From CAZDKK01 sp964603725 (GTDB lineage Bacteria; Eisenbacteria; RBG-16-71-46; CAIMUX01; WJJG01): a stretch of DNA of 64,000 bases. Both the position numbers and the translations under genes were made by a program. The notes under the pieces are model-generated. The model did not search any database. It worked only from the letters and a program-made list of their open reading frames with translations, and was not told the DNA's origin. Below are positions 36,100 through 45,487 of the stretch, one piece after another. The stretch's first letter is position 1; each line of letters starts with the position of its first letter. The DNA lies in contig CAZRWW010000022.1 of assembly GCA_964603725.1 (NCBI GenBank), positions 1 through 64,000 of the forward strand, read 5' to 3'.

Positions 36100-39000
36100 T
36101 CATCAAGACCGCCGTTCAGCGGCCTGTCGGCGTGCTGATGATCTTCGCGGGCCTGGTGTTGATCGGCCTGCTGTCCCTGCAGCGCCTGCCCGTCGACTTG
36201 CTGCCCGCCATCAACTACCCCAACCTGACGGTGATCACGAACTACGCCGACACGCCGGCCGACGACCTGACGCGGCTGGTGACCCAGCCCCTCGAGGAGG
36301 TGATCGCCGGGCAGGCGGGCGTGCGCCGCGTCGTGTCGCGCACGCGCGAGGGGGTCTCGACCATCACGGTAGAATACGAGTGGGGCACGGACATGGACTT
36401 CGCCAACCTCCATCTGCGCGAAGCCATCGACCGCGTCTCCTACCGCGACGACTTCCCTGGCGATGCCGATCGCCCGCTCATCCTGCGCTGGGATCCCGGC
36501 GCGCGGCCTGTGGCCATCATGGTCCTGGGGGGGGACGATCCGCTGTCCCAGATGACCGACTTCGCTCGCGACGTCGTGAAGCCCGCCCTGGAGCAGATCG
36601 AGGGCATCAGCCAGGCCGAGGTGATCGGCGGGGCGGAGCGCGAGATCCTGGTCCGCCCGGACTTCGGAAAACTGCGGCTCTACGGCATCACGGTGGAAGA
36701 CCTCCGCCGGGCGTTGCAGATCGCCAACATCAGCTTTCCCGGCGGGCGCATCCGGCAAGGCCCGCTCCATCTGCCGCTGCGCATCCTGGGGGAGTTCGAG
36801 AGCCTGGAGGAGATCCGCACGACGGAGATACCCGGGGCCGCCCCCGGCGTGACCATCGCCGATGTGGCCGAGGTGGTCGACACGATCAAGGAGCCCGTCG
36901 GAGCCACGTTTCTGGGCGACGACGAGGTCGTCGCCTTGCACCTGTACAAGGAAGTCGGCGCCAACACGATCCAGGCGACCCAAGAGGTCGATCGCATCCT
37001 GCAGGTCATCAAGCGCGAGTACCCGGACTTCCAACACAAGTTCGTCTACCGGGATGCGGACTTCGTCGCCGAGTCCTTCAACGGTCTGCGCAGCTCGTTG
37101 ATCTACGGCTCCTTCCTGGCCTTCGCCGTGCTGTTTCTCTTCCTGATGGACTGGCGCAGCCCGGTGGTCATCGGGTTGTCGATTCCCGTCTCCATCTTCG
37201 CGACCTTCGCGTTCCTGCACTTCGCCAAGGTGAATCTCAATCTGATGTCGCTGGGCGGCCTGTCGCTGGCGGCCGGTATGCTGGTGGACAACGCCATCGT
37301 CGTGCTCGAGAACGTCAACCGGTACTTGCGTATCCGGCGCGACGCGTTGCGAAGGGACATCGACCAGATCGTGGCCTCGGCGGCGCAGGAGGTGGCATCG
37401 CCGGTCGTGGCCTCGACGCTCACCACGGTGGCGGTGTTCTTCCCGGTGATCTATGTGCCCGGCATCGCGGGCGAATTCTTCCGCGATCAAGCCCTGGCCG
37501 TCACGGTGTCGTTGCTGGTGTCCGTCTTCTGCGCGCTCCTGTTGCAGCCGATGATGTCGGCGCGGATCTTGGCGCGGGAGTCCGCGGAACCCCGCGGACT
37601 TTTCAAGATCTTCGACCGGGCGCTCGCGGGAACCATCGAACGCTATCACCGGGTTCTGGCGAGGGTCCTGAACCACAAGGCGATCTTCCTGTTGTGCCTC
37701 CTGGGGGGACTGGCCCTGGCGACCTGGGTTGGCATCGACATGCGCAAGAGCTTCCTGCCCGCCCGGACGTGGGGCGACTTCGCCGTCGCCCTGGAGCTGG
37801 GGGCCGGGACGCCGCTCGAGCAGACCGACGCCGTGGCCGCCGAGATATCGCAGTTCGTCGCCGCGATGCCCGAGGTCGAGACCGTCTACGCCCAGGTGGG
37901 GCAGACGGAACGGACCCTGGCGGCGCTGAAGGAGTACACGGCCGCCAACACCGCCCGCATCCGCGTGCTGCTCAAGCCCAGCCGCCACGGCTTGCGCCTG
38001 ATGGAGCGGGTGAAGGAGCGGTTGGCCGAGCGGCTCGACGGCCTGGCGGGCGCCGAGTACGTCTTCCGCGAGGAGGGCATCGGACTGGGCGAGATCCTCG
38101 CCAGCGGAGAGTCGGCTTTCACGCTGGGCATTGTGGCCGACAAGGCCGAGGAGGGGCTCGCGGTGGCCGAGGCGCTGCTGCCCCGCCTGCGCGCGATCGA
38201 CGGTCTGAGCGATGTGACCATGGACCGGGTCCTCGGGAATCCCACCGTGGAAGTGACGGTGGATCGCGAGAAGGCGCTGCGCTACGGCCTGGAGCCCGAC
38301 GTTCTGGCGCGTGAGCTGCGGGCCCGCATCCAGGGCGTCGTCGCCACGAGCTACAACGAGATCGAGCAGCGCATCGACATCGCCGTGCGCCTGGCCGAGC
38401 ACGAGCGGCGCGACCTCGACCTGGTGCTGGCCTCGCCGGTGGCGGTGGCGGGTGGCCGGACGGTCCCGCTGGGCAGCTTCGTCACCATGTCCGAGGGACG
38501 GCCGGTCCGGGAGATCGTGCGGCGCGACCAGCGGCGGCAGGTCTCGCTGACCGGCGACGTGCAGGGACGCCGCATCAGCCAGGTGTGGCAGGATGTCGAG
38601 GACGTGCTGGCCGGCCTGCCGGTGCCGCCGGGGGTGGGCTTCATCAGGGGCGGCGAGCAGGACGAGATCAGCGGCTCCTTCCGCGATCTCGGCTGGGCCC
38701 TGCTGCTGTCAGTGCTGCTCGTCTACATGATCCTGGCCGCCCAGTTCGAGTCATTCCTCGACCCACTGGTGATTTCCGCGGTTCTGCCGATCGGCGTCGC
38801 CGGCGCCCTGGTGACCCTGTTCCTGGCGGGCGAGTCGATCAACGTCATCTCGTTGATCGGCCTGATCGCCCTGTTGGGCATCTCGGTCAACGACGCCATC
38901 GTGAAGGTGGCCACCATCCGCCGGCTGCGGATGGACGAGGGCCTGGAACGCCGGGCGGCCATCATGGAGGCGAGCCGCCTGCGGTTTCGTCCGATCGTCA

Positions 39001-39230
39001 TGACGACGCTCACGACGGTGCTCGGCATGGTGCCCATGGCCATCGGCATCGGCACGGGCGAGCAGATCCAGCGGCCGCTGGCCATCACCATCATGGGCGG
39101 TCTGAGCATGGCCACGGCCCTGACGCTCTTCATGACGCCGGTCATCTACGAGACCCTCCACCACTGGACCGACCGTGACGCCGACGCCGCCGGCGGGCGG
39201 GCGGCCGGAGCGGGCGGCCGGGAGGCGTAG
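36096..39230 (+). CDS. RND-family efflux permease (first of two)
   Basis: A 1044-residue AcrB-type proton-driven inner-membrane pump subunit, standard length for the hydrophobe/amphiphile efflux branch. It begins MIIKTAVQRPVGVLMIFAGL at the ATGA overlap with the adaptor. The fourth-helix proton-relay segment reads GMLVDNAIVVLENV, with the first Asp kept and the second position Asn, common in AcrB relatives outside the Proteobacteria. The second half repeats the fold (LLLSVLLVYMILAAQFESFL, GLIALLGISVNDAIVK). Two large periplasmic porter loops are in the usual places. The second permease starts one base after its stop codon. Confidence 0.93.
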   Translation: MIIKTAVQRPVGVLMIFAGLVLIGLLSLQRLPVDLLPAINYPNLTVITNYADTPADDLTRLVTQPLEEVIAGQAGVRRVVSRTREGVSTITVEYEWGTDMDFANLHLREAIDRVSYRDDFPGDADRPLILRWDPGARPVAIMVLGGDDPLSQMTDFARDVVKPALEQIEGISQAEVIGGAEREILVRPDFGKLRLYGITVEDLRRALQIANISFPGGRIRQGPLHLPLRILGEFESLEEIRTTEIPGAAPGVTIADVAEVVDTIKEPVGATFLGDDEVVALHLYKEVGANTIQATQEVDRILQVIKREYPDFQHKFVYRDADFVAESFNGLRSSLIYGSFLAFAVLFLFLMDWRSPVVIGLSIPVSIFATFAFLHFAKVNLNLMSLGGLSLAAGMLVDNAIVVLENVNRYLRIRRDALRRDIDQIVASAAQEVASPVVASTLTTVAVFFPVIYVPGIAGEFFRDQALAVTVSLLVSVFCALLLQPMMSARILARESAEPRGLFKIFDRALAGTIERYHRVLARVLNHKAIFLLCLLGGLALATWVGIDMRKSFLPARTWGDFAVALELGAGTPLEQTDAVAAEISQFVAAMPEVETVYAQVGQTERTLAALKEYTAANTARIRVLLKPSRHGLRLMERVKERLAERLDGLAGAEYVFREEGIGLGEILASGESAFTLGIVADKAEEGLAVAEALLPRLRAIDGLSDVTMDRVLGNPTVEVTVDREKALRYGLEPDVLARELRARIQGVVATSYNEIEQRIDIAVRLAEHERRDLDLVLASPVAVAGGRTVPLGSFVTMSEGRPVREIVRRDQRRQVSLTGDVQGRRISQVWQDVEDVLAGLPVPPGVGFIRGGEQDEISGSFRDLGWALLLSVLLVYMILAAQFESFLDPLVISAVLPIGVAGALVTLFLAGESINVISLIGLIALLGISVNDAIVKVATIRRLRMDEGLERRAAIMEASRLRFRPIVMTTLTTVLGMVPMAIGIGTGEQIQRPLAITIMGGLSMATALTLFMTPVIYETLHHWTDRDADAAGGRAAGAGGREA

Positions 39231-39231
39231 C

Positions 39232-42200
39232 ATGATCCGGTTCTTCGTCGATCATCCGGTGGCGACCTGGATGATCTTTGTCGCCTTCATCCTGACCGGG
39301 CTCTACGCGCTGCCGCGCCTCGACATCCAGGCCATGCCGGAGACCGAGCTGCCGTCGCTGTCGATCGTCACGCGCTGGACCGGCGCGTCGCCGAGCGCGA
39401 TCCAGCGCTCCATCACCGTGCCGATCGAGGAGGCGGCCCGCAAGATCCGCGGCGTCGAGGAGATCACCGCCCGGTCGGCCCCGGGCTACAGCCGCGTGCA
39501 GGTCTCGCTTCGTCGCGATGTCGACGTCGAGTTCGCGCGGCTCGAGCTGAGCGAGCAGCTCGGTGCCGTGCGGCGCAATCTCCCGGCGCAAGCCAGCCAG
39601 CCCCAGATCGTTCCCTACGTCCCGGAGGACTTCCGCACCGAGAACTTCTTCGCCTTCAGCCTCGTCTCGCCTCTGCCCACGAACGAGCTGCGCGACCGGG
39701 CCGACACCTGGCTCGTCCCGCGGCTGCTGGCCATTCCGGGCGTCGCGGATGCGGAGCTGCAGGGCGGCGCGCTCCCCCTGATCCACATCCGTCTAGACCT
39801 CAGCCAGATGGAACGCTACAGCCTCACGGCCGACCAGGTCTACGCGCGACTCGACGCCCTGGACGACATCCTGCCGGCCGGGGCGATTCGCCGGGCGGGA
39901 CTGCAGCTCACGGTCGGCCTCAAGGACCAGGTGGACCTCGAGAAGCTGCGGCGGGCGGTCTTGACGATCTCCGGCGGGCAGCCGATCACCCTGGACCACA
40001 TCGGACGCATCGAGTTGAGTCACGAGGACCCCACGTACTTCGTCCGCATCAACGGCCAGAACGTGGTCGAGGTCAGCGTTGCCAAGCGCAGCGGCAAGAA
40101 CGCCGTGACGGTGAGCCGCGCCATCCGCCGGGCGCTCCCGCGGATCGAGGCCCAGCTGCCGTTTCCCGTCACGTTCGAGATCGACGAGGACCAGGGCGAA
40201 GAGCTCGAGGAGAAGCTCATCGAGCTCGCCTATCGGTCGCTCATCATCCTGGCCCTGCTCTTCGCACTGCTGGCCATCGCCCTGCGGCGCGTGCGCCTGA
40301 CCGGCATCGTGATCGCGTCGATTCTCTTTGCCATCGTGATTTGCCTGACGCTGTTCTACTTCTTCGGGATCTCGGTGAACTTCATCACCATCAGCGGGTT
40401 GACCGTCTGTTTCGGGATGCTCCTGGACAACAGCATCCTCGTGCTCGACGCCATCCACCGCCGCCTGAGCTCAGCGCGGGCGAACAGCGGCGGGGAGTCA
40501 GTCACCCCGGCGACCCGCTGGCGCCTGATCTGGGACCTGACCCGAGAGGCGCTCGTCAGCGGAACGCGCGAGGTCGCCTTTCCGATCATGACCACGACGC
40601 TCACGACCGTCGTGGCCTTTCTCTCCTTCAGCTTCCTCTCGGGGCGGCTGGCGCTGTACTACCTCCCGCTGGCGGCCAGCGTGGGCATCGCGATGATGGC
40701 GTCGGTCTTTGTGGCCTTCTGCTGGGTTCCGGTGGCGCTGCGGGGCCCCGCCGCCCGGGAGCAGGCGCACGCCGTGACGCAAGAGGCGCCGCCGGCCCTC
40801 CGCCCCCATCGCCTGCTGCTGCGCTGGGCCGTCGTGACGCTGGGACTGGCCGTCGCGGCCGGAGCGGTCTTCGCCCTGGTCAAGGGGTTTCACGGCGCGC
40901 TCGATCACTGGATCTGGGGACTGGGGATCGTCGGTCTGGTGTTGTCCATCGGGGTGCTGGTCGCCTACATCGATCGCATCACGGCGTTCAACCTGAGATT
41001 CTGGCCCATTCCGGTGATCGTCTTGGCCGGCTTGATCGGGGCTTCTTACCACATCTACAAGAATGAGATTCACGTAGGGGGATTCTGGCGCCAAGAGGAT
41101 GAGCAGACCCTGAGCATCTACATCGAACGGCCGGTCGGCACGGACGTCGTCCTCTCCTCGGAGACCATGAAGCTGTTCGAGGCGGAGATGCTGCCCCTGC
41201 CTGACGGCATCGACATGAAGTCCTGGAGCGTCGAGAATCGCGCCTACATGCAGCTCAAGTTCGAGGACGAGATGCTCTACACCGCCTACCCGGAGCTGCT
41301 GCGCAACAAGCTGATCCTGCTGGCCGAGCAGATGGCCGGCATGTTCATCTACATCGGCGGCTTCGGCGATCCCTATCTGAAGGGCGGCCGCGGCGGCATG
41401 ATGAGCAACTCGCTCATCCGTATCACCGGCTACAACAGCAAGACGCTGAACGCGCTCTGCGAAGGAGTGGTCGCTCAACTGGGGCGCAATCGCCGGGTGC
41501 GCAATGTGCGCCTGTCGAGCGGCGACCGCTTCGAGCGGGCCGCCGCGGACGAGACGGTCGTCATCCTGCATCGCGACAGGCTCAACAGCCACCACCTGAG
41601 CGTCGGCGAGGTCATGGGGAATCTACGCCGGCTGCTTGGCATCGAGACGCCCTGGCACATGCTCATCGACGGTGAAGACGAGCGCCTGCAGTTGGGCTAC
41701 CTGGACGCGGACGAGATCCAATACGACCAGATCATGAACAAGACCTTCACAACCTCGCGCGGCGGCAAGGTCAGGCTCGGCGACCTGATCACCCTGGAGA
41801 CGCGGCCGGTGATCGGATCGATCAACCGGCAGAATCAGCGTTACGCGATGCAGATCAACTGGGAGTACATCGGCACCGACCGCATGCGGCAGGCCTTCAT
41901 CGGCGAGATCATCGATGGACTCAAGCTTCCCTACGGCTACACCGCCGAGGATGTGTCGGGCGCGCGCATGTCGGAGGAAGAGGAAGAGGAGATGAAGGCC
42001 GTGCTGTGGTTGACGGTGCTCTTCATCTTCATGACGCTGGCCGCCCTGTTCGAGAGCATCACCTTGCCCTTCCTGGTGTTAATGTCGGTTCCCATGGCGC
42101 TGGTGGGCGTGATGGGGCTGTACTGGGCCACGGATGCGTCCTTCGATTCGTCGGCGCGAATCGGGCTGGTGCTGCTCTTCGGCATTGTGGTCAACAACGC

Positions 42201-42681
42201 GATCCTGCTGATCAACCGTTTTCGCCTGCAGATTCGCGAATGTGTCGGTGAAGGAAGCTATGGCGGTCGTCTGCCCGAGAAGGCGCGCCTGGGCGGCGTG
42301 GACCTCTGGCGGCTGCCCGCCGGCGAGCGTCGCGAGATGCTGCGGCAAGCGATCTGCACGGGCATGAGCATCCAGCTGCGCTCGATCCTCCTGACCAGCG
42401 GCACGACGGTGGCCGGGCTGTTGCCGCTGCTCATCAAGATCTCCGACCAGTCCGCGGGACGAGACATCTGGGAGAACCTGGCGCTCTCGTCGATCGGCGG
42501 CCTGGCCAGCAGCACGGTGCTCATCATTTGCGCCATCCCGGCGCTCTACTGGGTCATGACGCGGCTGGGCTGGGCGCTGCTGCGCGCCTGGCACTGGGCC
42601 AGGGGAACGCTCTACCCCACGCGGGTGGTCGTGGGAGCGGGAGCGGCGCGGCTGGGGTCGGCCAGCGGGAGCGGTGTCTAG
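39232..42681 (+). CDS. RND-family efflux permease (second), enlarged centre
   Basis: An 1149-residue AcrB-like pump subunit. ATG 39232 has GGGAGG at about 39220-39225. The first half shows MIRFFVDHPVATWMIFVAF, the fourth-helix motif GMLLDNSILVLDAI and ALLFALLAIALRRVRL; the second half has LTVLFIFMTLAALFESI and LLFGIVVNNAILLINRFR. Compared with the family it has about 100 extra residues; between the halves (about 530-610) there are three additional hydrophobic stretches (WAVVTLGLAVAAGAVFALV, WIWGLGIVGLVLSIGVLVAY, FWPIPVIVLAGLIGASY). Two different permeases with one adaptor suggest a heteromeric pump of the MdtBC type, but no outer-membrane TolC partner is encoded here. Confidence 0.92.
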   Translation: MIRFFVDHPVATWMIFVAFILTGLYALPRLDIQAMPETELPSLSIVTRWTGASPSAIQRSITVPIEEAARKIRGVEEITARSAPGYSRVQVSLRRDVDVEFARLELSEQLGAVRRNLPAQASQPQIVPYVPEDFRTENFFAFSLVSPLPTNELRDRADTWLVPRLLAIPGVADAELQGGALPLIHIRLDLSQMERYSLTADQVYARLDALDDILPAGAIRRAGLQLTVGLKDQVDLEKLRRAVLTISGGQPITLDHIGRIELSHEDPTYFVRINGQNVVEVSVAKRSGKNAVTVSRAIRRALPRIEAQLPFPVTFEIDEDQGEELEEKLIELAYRSLIILALLFALLAIALRRVRLTGIVIASILFAIVICLTLFYFFGISVNFITISGLTVCFGMLLDNSILVLDAIHRRLSSARANSGGESVTPATRWRLIWDLTREALVSGTREVAFPIMTTTLTTVVAFLSFSFLSGRLALYYLPLAASVGIAMMASVFVAFCWVPVALRGPAAREQAHAVTQEAPPALRPHRLLLRWAVVTLGLAVAAGAVFALVKGFHGALDHWIWGLGIVGLVLSIGVLVAYIDRITAFNLRFWPIPVIVLAGLIGASYHIYKNEIHVGGFWRQEDEQTLSIYIERPVGTDVVLSSETMKLFEAEMLPLPDGIDMKSWSVENRAYMQLKFEDEMLYTAYPELLRNKLILLAEQMAGMFIYIGGFGDPYLKGGRGGMMSNSLIRITGYNSKTLNALCEGVVAQLGRNRRVRNVRLSSGDRFERAAADETVVILHRDRLNSHHLSVGEVMGNLRRLLGIETPWHMLIDGEDERLQLGYLDADEIQYDQIMNKTFTTSRGGKVRLGDLITLETRPVIGSINRQNQRYAMQINWEYIGTDRMRQAFIGEIIDGLKLPYGYTAEDVSGARMSEEEEEEMKAVLWLTVLFIFMTLAALFESITLPFLVLMSVPMALVGVMGLYWATDASFDSSARIGLVLLFGIVVNNAILLINRFRLQIRECVGEGSYGGRLPEKARLGGVDLWRLPAGERREMLRQAICTGMSIQLRSILLTSGTTVAGLLPLLIKISDQSAGRDIWENLALSSIGGLASSTVLIICAIPALYWVMTRLGWALLRAWHWARGTLYPTRVVVGAGAARLGSASGSGV

Positions 42682-42752
42682 CGGACGCGAGCCTGGCTCA
42701 GCGGCCGCGGCGCGCGGACCTGGCCGGGGCAGGTTCGGTTGAGGAGCCGCGT

Positions 42753-43829
42753 TCAGGCCGCGGCGGACTGCGCGTCCACGGGCAGGGACACGGTGAAGGT
42801 GGTCCCCGCGCCGACCTCGCTGCTCACCGTGATCGCCCCCCCGAGCCGCATCATGATCTGCCGGGCGATTACCATGCTCAGTCCCTGTCCCGCGGTGTGG
42901 TGATGAATGTCGTCCCGGGCGAAGGCCTCGAACACCCGTGGCAGGAAGTCCGATCGAATGCCGCAGCCCTGATCCGACACGGCGACTCTGACTGCGCCGC
43001 CCTCCACTGTCAGGGCGATGCGGACCTCTCCCCTGGGTGGGCTGAAGCGGACCGCGTTGTCCAGGATACTGCCCAGGATCTGATCGAGGCCGCGGGCATC
43101 GGTCTGGATCTCTGGACACGGCTGGAGATCCTCGACCAGCCGGATGCCGAGAGGCGCGCATCGCGCGGCGGCCCGGTCGAGCAGGGGGCGCAGTGCGCTG
43201 GCGACGTTGACCGTTTGGAGCGAGGGCTTCCAGGAGCCCGACCACAGCGAACCCAGTAGCTGGGCCTTCTCGATCAGCCGGTGGAGGCGTTGAGCGCCGG
43301 CGTGGATCAGCTCCGCCAGCTCCTGGCGCTGGGCGGGATCAAGGCTCTCCTCCATCAGCATCTTGGCGGGACCCAGCATCGTCGTGAGCGGCGTGCGCAT
43401 CTCGTGGCTGAGCAGGGTGATCACGTCGGTGCGAAAGCGATCGAACTCCTCGGTCGACTTCAAGCGCAGAAAGACCCCGATCTTCGCCAGCAGCTCCCGG
43501 GCCTCGAAGGGCTTGATCAGGTAGTCATCCGCGCCGGCCTCATAGGCCCGCAGGCGGTCCTCCAGGTCGGAGCGCGAGGAGACCATGATGACCTTGACGT
43601 GCTGCAGGTCGGGTTCGCGGCGGATGCGGCGGCAGGTCTCGTGACCGTCGATCCCCGGCAGGACGATCTCCAGCAGCACGAGGTCGGGGCGATAGCGGGG
43701 GGCGAGCTCCAGCGCCTCTTCGCCCGAGGATGCCAGGGCGCACTCGAAAGCGTCGCCCAGAGCTCTACGAACGAGCCGGAGATTCATCCGGCTGTCGTCG
43801 ACCGCCAGAATCCGGGGCTTCCCTTCCAC
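42753..43829 (-). CDS. Receiver-histidine kinase with Glu at the phospho-acceptor site
   Basis: A 358-residue cytoplasmic protein. The GTG at 43829 (VEGKPRILAVDDSR) is preceded by CGGAGA. Residues 5-120 are a response-regulator receiver with the acidic pair Asp11/Asp12, Ser84 and Lys106 (YLIKPFE), but the phospho-acceptor position is Glu54 (DLVLLEIVLPG). Residues about 128-355 are the kinase: LSHEMRTPLTT with His142, N box ILDNAVRFSP, G1 SDQGCGI, and GQGLSMVIARQIMM. Glu at the acceptor site mimics a phosphorylated state in many receivers, so the N-terminal domain may be constitutively on or non-phosphorylatable. It is convergent with the efflux operon and divergent from the C1 peptidase. No sensing or membrane domain is present. 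Confidence 0.87.
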   Translation of the reverse strand: MEGKPRILAVDDSRMNLRLVRRALGDAFECALASSGEEALELAPRYRPDLVLLEIVLPGIDGHETCRRIRREPDLQHVKVIMVSSRSDLEDRLRAYEAGADDYLIKPFEARELLAKIGVFLRLKSTEEFDRFRTDVITLLSHEMRTPLTTMLGPAKMLMEESLDPAQRQELAELIHAGAQRLHRLIEKAQLLGSLWSGSWKPSLQTVNVASALRPLLDRAAARCAPLGIRLVEDLQPCPEIQTDARGLDQILGSILDNAVRFSPPRGEVRIALTVEGGAVRVAVSDQGCGIRSDFLPRVFEAFARDDIHHHTAGQGLSMVIARQIMMRLGGAITVSSEVGAGTTFTVSLPVDAQSAAA

Positions 43830-44144
43830 CAGACATCTCCGGCCGGGCCCAGCGGACGGTGTTCCACCCGCCCGCGCAGGCTGCCTCACGTTGCGCAAAT
43901 CACATGCCCTGCCAGCACATGAAAGATCGGCCCGGGGGCCGCCCAGCCTTAGGGCCGGGCCGCCGACCCGGCCCCCGCGCAGGACTGCCCCGGCGGGGCG
44001 CGGGCGCGCCGCAGCGGCCGATCCCCAACGCGCGATGATGAGAAGCATCCCATGGCCGATCTCGGCCACTGGCCGCCGCGGCGGTTGCAGCCTGGGCGGG
44101 AGTGTGAAACCATTGGGACCGTGCCAACCCTGGGAGGTCTGAAG
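43830..44144. promoter_or_regulatory. Divergent region between histidine kinase and C1 peptidase genes
   Basis: This 315-base G+C-rich stretch separates two divergent starts. It contains a short hairpin at 43952-43974 (eight-base GGGCCGGG stem, seven-base loop). No -35/-10 pair or operator was recognised. The peptidase ribosome site GGGAGG lies at about 44132-44137. Confidence 0.4.
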
Positions 44145-45449
44145 ATGCTCGCATCGCAATCGAAGGCGGGCCGCGTCCTCGGCGCGCTGTTGGGCGCCCT
44201 GCTGGCGAGTGGCGTCACGCCTGGGTCTCGCGCGGAGGACCAGCGCACGCCGCCGCCGATCTACAAGCCGGCCTACCGGTACCCGGAGTTCGACGAAATG
44301 CGCGCGGCGCGCGAGGCGGCGCAAGCCCGCCGGGACTCGCTGCGGCAGGCCGTGGACGAGCGCTACCGCGAGGAGGACAAGCGCGCGCGGCAGGAGAAGC
44401 GCGAGCTGCGACTCGACTGGAGCGGCGTCGACAAGCCCGGGGCCCTCGAGGAGTTCGCCACGCAGTTCCACCTTCCGCCAGTCCCGCAGTACAACACCGG
44501 CACCTGCTGGGCGTTCTGCTCGATCTCGCTGATGGAATCCGAAGTGCACCGCCTCACCGGGCGCGCGATCAAGCTCTCGGAGATGTGGGTGGTGTACTGG
44601 GAGTATGTCGAGAAGGCTCGCCGGTTCGTGCGGGAATGCGGCCACTCGGCCTTCGGGCAGGGGTCGCAAGACCATGGCACGCAGGAGGTCTTTCGCCTCT
44701 ACGGCGCGGTCCCGATCGAGGCCTACCGCGGCGTGGAAGCTGGACAAGAGCGGCATGATCACGAGAATCTCTCCGACGAGTTGAAGCGGTTCCTGGAGTG
44801 GGTGCGCGCCAACAACTACTGGGACGAGGAGCAGGCGATCGTGCACGTGCGCGCGATCCTGGACAGCTATCTCGGTCCTCCGCCGACCTCGTTCAGCTAT
44901 GAGGACTCCAGCTACACGCCCATCGAATTCCGCGATCAGGTGCTGAGGATCAATCCCGAGGATTACGTCAGCGTGGTATCCACCCTGTCGGGGCCATTCG
45001 GCCAGCACATGCTCTTCGACGCGTACGACAACTGGCGCCGCCGGGGGGACTTCCTCAATCTGTCGTTGGACGAGTTCTATGACGTGATCAAGTCTTCGCT
45101 GGCCGCCGGGTACACCTTGGCCATGGGCGGTGATGTCAGTGAGCCCGGTCTGGACGGCATGGAGGACGCCGCGGTGATCCCTTCGTGGGACATCCCCAGC
45201 GCTTTCATCGATCAAAGCAGTCGCGAGTATCGGATCGACAACGAGACGACCGGCGATGACCACGGCGTCCATGTCGTGGGCTACTGCCGGCGCGGCGACC
45301 GAGATTGGTTCCTGGTCAAGGACAGCAATCGCAGCTCGCGTCTGGGCAAGTTCAAGGGCTACTACTTCTACGATGGAGACTACATCAAGCTGAAGATGCT
45401 CAGCTTCATGGTTCACAAAGACCGCCTGGCCGGTAAGCTGCCGGGCTGA
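44145..45449 (+). CDS. Exported C1-family cysteine peptidase (bleomycin hydrolase/PepC-like)
   Basis: A 434-residue protein with an N-terminal signal peptide (about 1-30) and a charged helical propeptide-like region (about 48-92). ATG 44145 has GGGAGG upstream. The papain-fold core shows the oxyanion Gln115 and nucleophile Cys121 in QYNTGTCWAF, and the catalytic His373 in DDHGVHVVGY. The third triad position, usually Asn in NSWG, is Asp in VKDSNRSS. The overall arrangement, with long insertions and a terminal KGYYFYDGDYIKLKM segment, resembles C1B aminopeptidase C/bleomycin hydrolase, but those are cytosolic while this one is exported. Urocanate hydratase follows 38 bases downstream, so both may be involved in amino-acid use. 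Confidence 0.82.
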   Translation: MLASQSKAGRVLGALLGALLASGVTPGSRAEDQRTPPPIYKPAYRYPEFDEMRAAREAAQARRDSLRQAVDERYREEDKRARQEKRELRLDWSGVDKPGALEEFATQFHLPPVPQYNTGTCWAFCSISLMESEVHRLTGRAIKLSEMWVVYWEYVEKARRFVRECGHSAFGQGSQDHGTQEVFRLYGAVPIEAYRGVEAGQERHDHENLSDELKRFLEWVRANNYWDEEQAIVHVRAILDSYLGPPPTSFSYEDSSYTPIEFRDQVLRINPEDYVSVVSTLSGPFGQHMLFDAYDNWRRRGDFLNLSLDEFYDVIKSSLAAGYTLAMGGDVSEPGLDGMEDAAVIPSWDIPSAFIDQSSREYRIDNETTGDDHGVHVVGYCRRGDRDWFLVKDSNRSSRLGKFKGYYFYDGDYIKLKMLSFMVHKDRLAGKLPG

Positions 45450-45487
45450 CAGCGTGGTCCCAGCCGCCGCTGGGAGAGGAGTCGGTC

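Noticed and set aside
36000..38402. 800-codon minus-strand frame opposite the RND permease
   Set aside because: Composition (His/Asp/Arg/Gly-rich) is typical of an antisense shadow; the plus strand encodes an intact RND protein.
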